Positions 8,358 to 12,155 of a stretch of DNA of 12,155 bases are shown piece after piece. The DNA is from Bacteroidota bacterium (GTDB taxonomy: Bacteria; Bacteroidota; Rhodothermia; Balneolales; HLUCCA01): the NCBI GenBank assembly GCA_003448835.1, contig DLXM01000200.1, positions 1 to 12,155 on the forward strand, written 5' to 3'. Made by a program: the position numbers and the translations under genes. The notes under the pieces are model-generated. The model was not told where the DNA came from. It searched no databases and was given only the letters and a program-made list of their open reading frames with translations. How positions within the stretch are numbered: the stretch's first letter is position 1; every line of letters begins with the position of its first letter.

Positions 8358-8523
8358 ACGATTATCGGTTCATATATGATTAAAAGGGAACACCGTTCAA
8401 GCGGTGGCTGTACCCGCAACTGTAAATCTGAATAATTTGACATCCCATCTTTGCCACTGTCCAAGTTGACGGGAAGGCTGATGTCAGATCAGATGAGCCA
8501 GGAGACCTGCCGAAATTATATCG
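8358..8523 (+). promoter_or_regulatory. cobalamin (B12) riboswitch
   Basis: The core motifs of the cobalamin aptamer appear in the expected order: AAAAGGGAA (8382-8390), GCGGTGGCTGTACCCGC (8401-8417), GCAACTGTAA (8416-8425), GCCACTGT (8453-8460), GACGGGAAGG (8468-8477) and the complete B12 box AGCCAGGAGACCTGCC (8496-8511). The closing P1 helix can form between ACGAT (8358-8362) and ATCGT (8519-8523), with CGG/CCG pairing nearer the core; outer ends are approximate. The aptamer binds adenosylcobalamin or related cobalamins and normally turns off the downstream gene when B12 is plentiful. The gene that follows is a TonB-dependent receptor, the classic btuB arrangement. No T-rich intrinsic terminator follows, so control is more likely at translation initiation than by transcription termination. 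Confidence 0.96.
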
Positions 8524-8532
8524 TAAGTCATC

Positions 8533-8552
8533 GACTTTCGGGAACAAAAGTC
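8533..8552 (+). promoter_or_regulatory. P13-like hairpin of the riboswitch expression platform
   Basis: GACTTT (8533-8538) pairs with AAAGTC (8547-8552) around the 8-nt loop CGGGAACA. The loop is complementary at 7 of 8 positions to TGTACCCG (8409-8416), which includes the L5 loop of the aptamer. Kissing between L5 and a downstream hairpin loop (L13) is the known switching contact of cobalamin riboswitches. The hairpin ends 16 nt before the btuB-like ATG, so it could limit ribosome access when B12 is bound. Confidence 0.55.
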
Positions 8553-8568
8553 AGACACTAATTTACTT

Positions 8569-10455
8569 ATGAAAACACAACTTAATTTTGCAGTAATTTT
8601 ACTGCTAGTAGCTATTTTTAGCTCCAATTCAACGACACTCAATGCTCAAGTCGCCGATACATTGGCACTTCCGGAAATTATTGTAGATGCCAGAAAATTT
8701 GACGTGGATGCATCCAGAATTTCATCATTTTTGACGTCATACAATTTTGATTTACAAAAAACTAATCTTCCACACTCTGTGGGAGATATTCTTAAAAGCA
8801 ATTCCAGGTTTTTACTTCGAAGTTACGGTCCTGGGCAAGCACAAACAGCTGGTACCATTGGATTTACACCAACTCAAGTAAAAGTGATGTGGAATGGAAT
8901 GGACCTTAATCATCCCATGCTAGGACTAACTGATCTGTCCTTGATTCCGGTTGTTTTACTGGATGAAATCACGGTTGATAATCATCTGGGAAGCAGCGAG
9001 TATGGTGCCAATGCGATGGGTGGAGTAATCAATTTAGAATCGGGACAATCAAGCAATGAAAGCACCAGTGCCGGACTTTCAGTTGGTTCATTTGAGAATC
9101 GCACCTTTCATGTTGCTACATCACAACGAATAAAAAATTGGTTCATAAAAGGAGGGATTGTCCTGACCGATCAGCTGAATGATTTTGAATTCAAAGATGG
9201 AAACGGAAACACAGTTAACCGTGCAAATTCGGATAAGAATCAAATAACCGGACTATTTTCAGCGGGATATCAGGGTGATCGATATTGGAATAATACTTCG
9301 GTTTGGGTGGGTTCAGGTGAGTCCGGATCACCCGGGTCAAAAACTTTTCCCAGTGCTGATGCTCGTCAAACAGATAAATCATTGCGTGGTATACACACTT
9401 CAAACTGGATGCATAATCGGTATGCTACGAGTCAGGTATCGGTATCATTTAATCAGTTTCAGTTAGATTATGTAGATCCGGCATTTTCTGTAAACAGTTC
9501 GAGCAAAAGTACTATGTCGAATCTTAGTTATTCGATAAAAAATATATGGTCAGAGCAGTTGCAGCTCCGCGGACGAGTCAGTTATGAAATGGGCTCGATT
9601 GAAAGCAATGATTATGAATTAAGCTCCATCCAACATGGTAGTGTACAACTTAATGGGCTATTTGGACCAACGCCGTGGATGTATCTATATCCGTCGATTC
9701 GGTATGATAATTATAGCGAATTTTCAGATGCATGGTCTTATGGTGCTGGATTAAATATCGAGGCCATAGATGAGAAAATGTATTTTATCGCGAATCTGAA
9801 TAAAAATTATGCTCCACCGACATTTAATGATTTGTATTGGCCAATGTTTGGAAATCCAGATTTAGTGCCAGAATCTTCGGTAAAATTTGATGTTGGAACC
9901 AAATATTTATCATCATTTGCGGATTTCAGGTTGTCTTATTTCAATACAAAAGTAGAAGATGGGATTATCTGGTGGGTTGATGAATCCGGTAGTTATCGTC
10001 CATCGAATGTAAACCGAATTATGTCGGATGGTATCACTGCTGAGGTGAAACATTCGAGTCATTTTGACCAATTGTTAATTGAAATCGGTGCCGGATATAC
10101 CTATTTGAATTCTACATATTCATCACGAGACGGATCAGATTTGGTTTCAGGGAATACGGTCGTTTATACTCCGGCTAATAAATTCAATGCGTCTTTTGAA
10201 CTCGATTATTTGAAATCCGGAATGCGGATTGATTATCAATTTATTGATAAAAGATTTACATACGATAGCAATTCTGCCTGGCTTGATCCCTATCACCTGA
10301 TTGATGCCGAGATGTACCAGTCGGTTAAGTTGAATCGAGTTGACGTCAATTTTTTGCTGGGTATTCAGAATGTGTTTGATGTCGAATATGAACAAATAAT
10401 GGATTATCCAATGCCGGGAAGATACTTCAACGCAACCATATCAATCAGATTCTAA
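8569..10455 (+). CDS. btuB: BtuB-like TonB-dependent cobalamin receptor
   Basis: A 628-residue outer-membrane receptor, about the size of E. coli BtuB, predicted to import cobalamin using TonB energy. A signal peptide (cleavage near TLNAQ, residues 23-27) precedes a TonB-box-like LPEIIVDAR (34-42). The plug runs from about 66 to 158 and ends with the typical EYGANAMGGVINLES (144-158). The barrel carries the usual aromatic-girdle strands and the late motif YAPPTFNDLYWP; it closes with MPGRYFNATISIRF and a terminal Phe. The cobalamin riboswitch immediately upstream is the main evidence for substrate; the plug/barrel itself only says TonB receptor. No btuCDF transport genes follow, so the inner-membrane step must be encoded elsewhere. 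There is no clear Shine-Dalgarno before the ATG. The next gene downstream needs B12, which fits the role. Confidence 0.88.
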   Translation: MKTQLNFAVILLLVAIFSSNSTTLNAQVADTLALPEIIVDARKFDVDASRISSFLTSYNFDLQKTNLPHSVGDILKSNSRFLLRSYGPGQAQTAGTIGFTPTQVKVMWNGMDLNHPMLGLTDLSLIPVVLLDEITVDNHLGSSEYGANAMGGVINLESGQSSNESTSAGLSVGSFENRTFHVATSQRIKNWFIKGGIVLTDQLNDFEFKDGNGNTVNRANSDKNQITGLFSAGYQGDRYWNNTSVWVGSGESGSPGSKTFPSADARQTDKSLRGIHTSNWMHNRYATSQVSVSFNQFQLDYVDPAFSVNSSSKSTMSNLSYSIKNIWSEQLQLRGRVSYEMGSIESNDYELSSIQHGSVQLNGLFGPTPWMYLYPSIRYDNYSEFSDAWSYGAGLNIEAIDEKMYFIANLNKNYAPPTFNDLYWPMFGNPDLVPESSVKFDVGTKYLSSFADFRLSYFNTKVEDGIIWWVDESGSYRPSNVNRIMSDGITAEVKHSSHFDQLLIEIGAGYTYLNSTYSSRDGSDLVSGNTVVYTPANKFNASFELDYLKSGMRIDYQFIDKRFTYDSNSAWLDPYHLIDAEMYQSVKLNRVDVNFLLGIQNVFDVEYEQIMDYPMPGRYFNATISIRF

Positions 10456-10500
10456 AATCAAACCGCTGAATTGCTAATTGTTACAAATTTCACAGGGTGT

Positions 10501-10591
10501 TTATGCACAAGTTATCAACAAATATTACTTTAAGCGATTTAACTGAAATATTTAAAAAACATGTGGATAACTGTGGAAAAGTTGTTGAAAA
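10501..10591. promoter_or_regulatory. cluster of five DnaA-box-like sites around an AT-rich core
   Basis: Two forward 9-mers lie on the left: TTATGCACA (10501-10509) and TTATCAACA (10512-10520). Three reverse ones lie on the right: TGTGGATAA (10562-10570, exact complement of consensus TTATCCACA), TGTGGAAAA (10572-10580) and TGTTGAAAA (10583-10591). Starts within each group are 10-11 bp apart, one helical turn. The 41 bp between the groups are 83% A+T (34 of 41). This looks like cooperative DnaA binding flanking an unwinding element. It is either a replication origin or a DnaA-controlled promoter region for nrdJ. Family knowledge: DnaA binds such boxes at oriC and also upstream of nrdAB in E. 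coli. Confidence 0.62.
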
Positions 10592-10604
10592 ATAATAGGG
10601 TTTT

Positions 10605-10637
10605 AAGGTTGATTATCACCTAAAAAGTGTCAACTTT
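10605..10637 (+). other. hairpin in the nrdJ leader
   Basis: AAGGTTGA (10605-10612) pairs with TCAACTTT (10630-10637) with one G-U wobble. It extends through CAC/GTG (10617-10619 with 10627-10629), leaving a 4-nt bulge and a 7-nt loop. A second, 6-bp hairpin lies at 10665-10683 (CAGAAT / ATTCTG). Neither has a following T run, so intrinsic termination of the btuB-like gene is not supported. An operator or 5'-leader structure is possible. Confidence 0.3.
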
Positions 10638-10719
10638 CATACTACCGAAAATACCGGCTCCAGTCAGAATAATAGCAATTCTGCATCCCAAAAAACCAAA
10701 GATACGATTATAAGCTACC

Positions 10720-12155
10720 ATGAAATTTACCAGATACTACACAAAATCAACCGACCAGAGTCCATACGATTCTATTAAATTCGACTCTAGAAAGTCCGAA
10801 ATCAAAAACCCAGACGGATCAAGGGTATTTTTGATGGAAAATGTGATGGTTCCGAGTTCTTGGTCTCAAGTTGCAACAGATATTATTGCGCAAAAATATT
10901 TCAGAAAAGCAGGAGTCCCTGTTAAGCTGAAAAAAGTAAGTGAAAAAGGTGTTCCAAAGTGGTTGCAAAGTTCAGAAGCCGATGAAAAAGCACTGAGTGA
11001 ACTTCCTGAAAAGAATCGTTATAAAAACGAAAACGACTCCAGAGAAGTTTTCAGTCGGCTAGCGGGTTGCTGGACCTACTGGGGCTGGAAGCATAATTAT
11101 TTCGATACTGAACAAGATGCCAAGGTATTTTATGACGAGTTATGTTACATGCTCGCGAGCCAAATGGTTGCACCGAATAGTCCACAATGGTTCAATACCG
11201 GTCTACATTGGGCATATGGTATCAATGGACCAGCTCAGGGACACTATTATGTTGATCCCAAAAATGGTCAGGTCAAAAAATCGGAAGATGCTTATACACA
11301 TCCACAACCACATGCTTGTTTCATTCAGTCTATCAGCGATGATCTGGTGAATGAAGGCGGGATCATGGATCTTTGGGTTCGGGAAGCTCGTTTATTTAAG
11401 TATGGTTCAGGTACCGGTACTAATTTTTCAGATATTCGTGGTGAAAATGAAGCATTGAGTGGTGGTGGTAAATCATCCGGACTCATGAGCTTTCTGAGAA
11501 TAGGTGACCGGGCTGCCGGCGCTATCAAATCAGGTGGAACAACACGTCGTGCAGCTAAAATGGTCACTTTGGATCTTGATCACCCGGATATTGAAGCTTA
11601 TATCAATTGGAAAGTTCGCGAGGAAGAAAAAGTTGCTGCAATTGTAGCCGGATCAATGGCATGTAACAAGCATCTCAAAAAGGTGATGCAACTTTGCCAC
11701 AAACCAGTTGAAATTGAAGGTCGACTCTATAATGGTGTGATTTCCCGCGACCCTAAGAAAAACAAAGATCTGGCAAAAGCTATCCGTGAGGCCAAACAAG
11801 ATTTTGTGCCAATGAATTATGTAGATCGTGTGATTCAATTGGCGGCTCAGGGATTCACCGACATTGAGTTTGATACCTATGATACCGATTGGAATTCTGA
11901 GGCGTATGCTACGGTAAGTGGGCAAAACTCCAATAATTCTGTGCGTGTACCAAATGCCTTCATGCAAGCAGTAAAAGAGGATGGCGACTGGAATTTGTAC
12001 GGTAGAACTGAAAAGAAAAAGGCCGCACTGGAAGACCGTGAGCCAAAACCATATAAAGTACTGAAAGCAAGTGAACTATGGGATCAAATTGCTTATGCAG
12101 CTTGGTCATGTGCTGACCCCGGAACACAGTATCACGATACCATCAACGAATGGCA
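10720..12155 (+). CDS. nrdJ: class II (adenosylcobalamin-dependent) ribonucleotide reductase, 3' end missing
   Basis: This cytoplasmic enzyme reduces ribonucleotides to deoxyribonucleotides, using adenosylcobalamin to create a thiyl radical, and supplies dNTPs for replication. The window holds 478 codons of what is usually a protein of roughly 1,000 residues or more. An in-frame TAA at 10711-10713 and no other upstream ATG fix the start at 10720. Recognisable segments include AGCWTYWGW (115-123) and the substrate-phosphate loop APNSPQWFNTG (151-161). HACFIQS (198-204) carries Cys200, matching the first redox cysteine of class I/II enzymes. FKYGSGTGTNFSDIRGENE (226-244) and SGGTTRRAAKMV (271-282) follow. 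The VAAIVAGSMACNKHL insertion (305-319) is typical of the long NrdJ form. The catalytic thiyl Cys, its Glu partner, the second redox Cys and the C-terminal tail lie beyond the window. No SD or NrdR box pair was found. The DnaA-box cluster lies about 130 bp upstream. Confidence 0.95.
   Translation, partial: MKFTRYYTKSTDQSPYDSIKFDSRKSEIKNPDGSRVFLMENVMVPSSWSQVATDIIAQKYFRKAGVPVKLKKVSEKGVPKWLQSSEADEKALSELPEKNRYKNENDSREVFSRLAGCWTYWGWKHNYFDTEQDAKVFYDELCYMLASQMVAPNSPQWFNTGLHWAYGINGPAQGHYYVDPKNGQVKKSEDAYTHPQPHACFIQSISDDLVNEGGIMDLWVREARLFKYGSGTGTNFSDIRGENEALSGGGKSSGLMSFLRIGDRAAGAIKSGGTTRRAAKMVTLDLDHPDIEAYINWKVREEEKVAAIVAGSMACNKHLKKVMQLCHKPVEIEGRLYNGVISRDPKKNKDLAKAIREAKQDFVPMNYVDRVIQLAAQGFTDIEFDTYDTDWNSEAYATVSGQNSNNSVRVPNAFMQAVKEDGDWNLYGRTEKKKAALEDREPKPYKVLKASELWDQIAYAAWSCADPGTQYHDTINEW

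Larger units (their letters stand above)
8210..8568. other. 359-bp divergent regulatory region
   Basis: This gene-free stretch lies between the divergent M28 and btuB-like starts. It contains, left to right, a - strand promoter candidate, a + strand promoter candidate with an embedded dyad, a cobalamin riboswitch, and a downstream hairpin just before the btuB-like ATG. No reading frame worth calling was seen in it. Confidence 0.8.

Noticed and set aside
8524..8568. Intrinsic terminator as the riboswitch output
   Set aside because: The hairpin at 8533-8552 is followed by mixed sequence without a T run.
10592..10600. DnaA-trio-like TAATAG next to the rightmost DnaA box
   Set aside because: Only two trio-like units are present, which is too few to separate from AT-rich background.
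10456..10719. A second cobalamin riboswitch or an NrdR box pair upstream of nrdJ
   Set aside because: No B12 box or other aptamer motif is present, and no pair of ACAC-type NrdR palindromes at the usual spacing was found by eye.
11653..11967. Open frame of 104 codons on the - strand, and other short antisense frames
   Set aside because: They lie wholly inside strongly supported genes (here nrdJ), have no recognisable family features and are shadows of the coding strand.

Overview
The window looks like chromosomal DNA from a Gram-negative, AT-rich member of the Bacteroidota/Rhodothermota/Balneolota (FCB) assemblage; a Balneolales-like source would fit, but this is inferred from gene types only. 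The signs are a TonB-dependent receptor with a carboxypeptidase-regulatory-like N-terminal domain, a PorV/PorQ-family outer-membrane protein, several signal-peptide or lipobox envelope proteins, almost no Shine-Dalgarno sequences, and promoter candidates of the Bacteroidota type (TTG, 20-bp spacer, TAnnTTT).

Layout. Bases 1-5099 (+ strand) hold a tight three-gene cassette: a TonB-dependent receptor cut off at its 5' end, a PorV/PorQ-like beta-barrel, and an NHL-repeat beta-propeller lipoprotein, separated by only 1 and 7 bp. A convergent terminator region (5092-5176) follows. Bases 8209-5202 (- strand) encode two envelope metallopeptidases, an exported M28 aminopeptidase-like enzyme and then an M48 (BepA/LoiP-like) lipoprotein, probably co-transcribed. 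The 359-bp divergent gap 8210-8568 carries two similarly built divergent promoter candidates, a small dyad and a clear cobalamin riboswitch. The riboswitch leads into a BtuB-like TonB-dependent receptor (8569-10455, +). A 264-bp gap then holds a cluster of five DnaA-box-like 9-mers around an 83% AT core. After it begins nrdJ, a coenzyme-B12-dependent (class II) ribonucleotide reductase, which runs off the window end.

How it fits together. The right half is organised around vitamin B12: the riboswitch senses the cofactor, the receptor imports it, and NrdJ needs it to make deoxynucleotides. The DnaA-box cluster just upstream of nrdJ suggests either replication-coupled control of dNTP synthesis or a replication origin; this is the most interesting signal in the window. 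The left half and centre are envelope functions: substrate uptake or surface binding, and periplasmic/outer-membrane proteolysis. No tRNA, rRNA, CRISPR array, insertion sequence or phage gene was seen.
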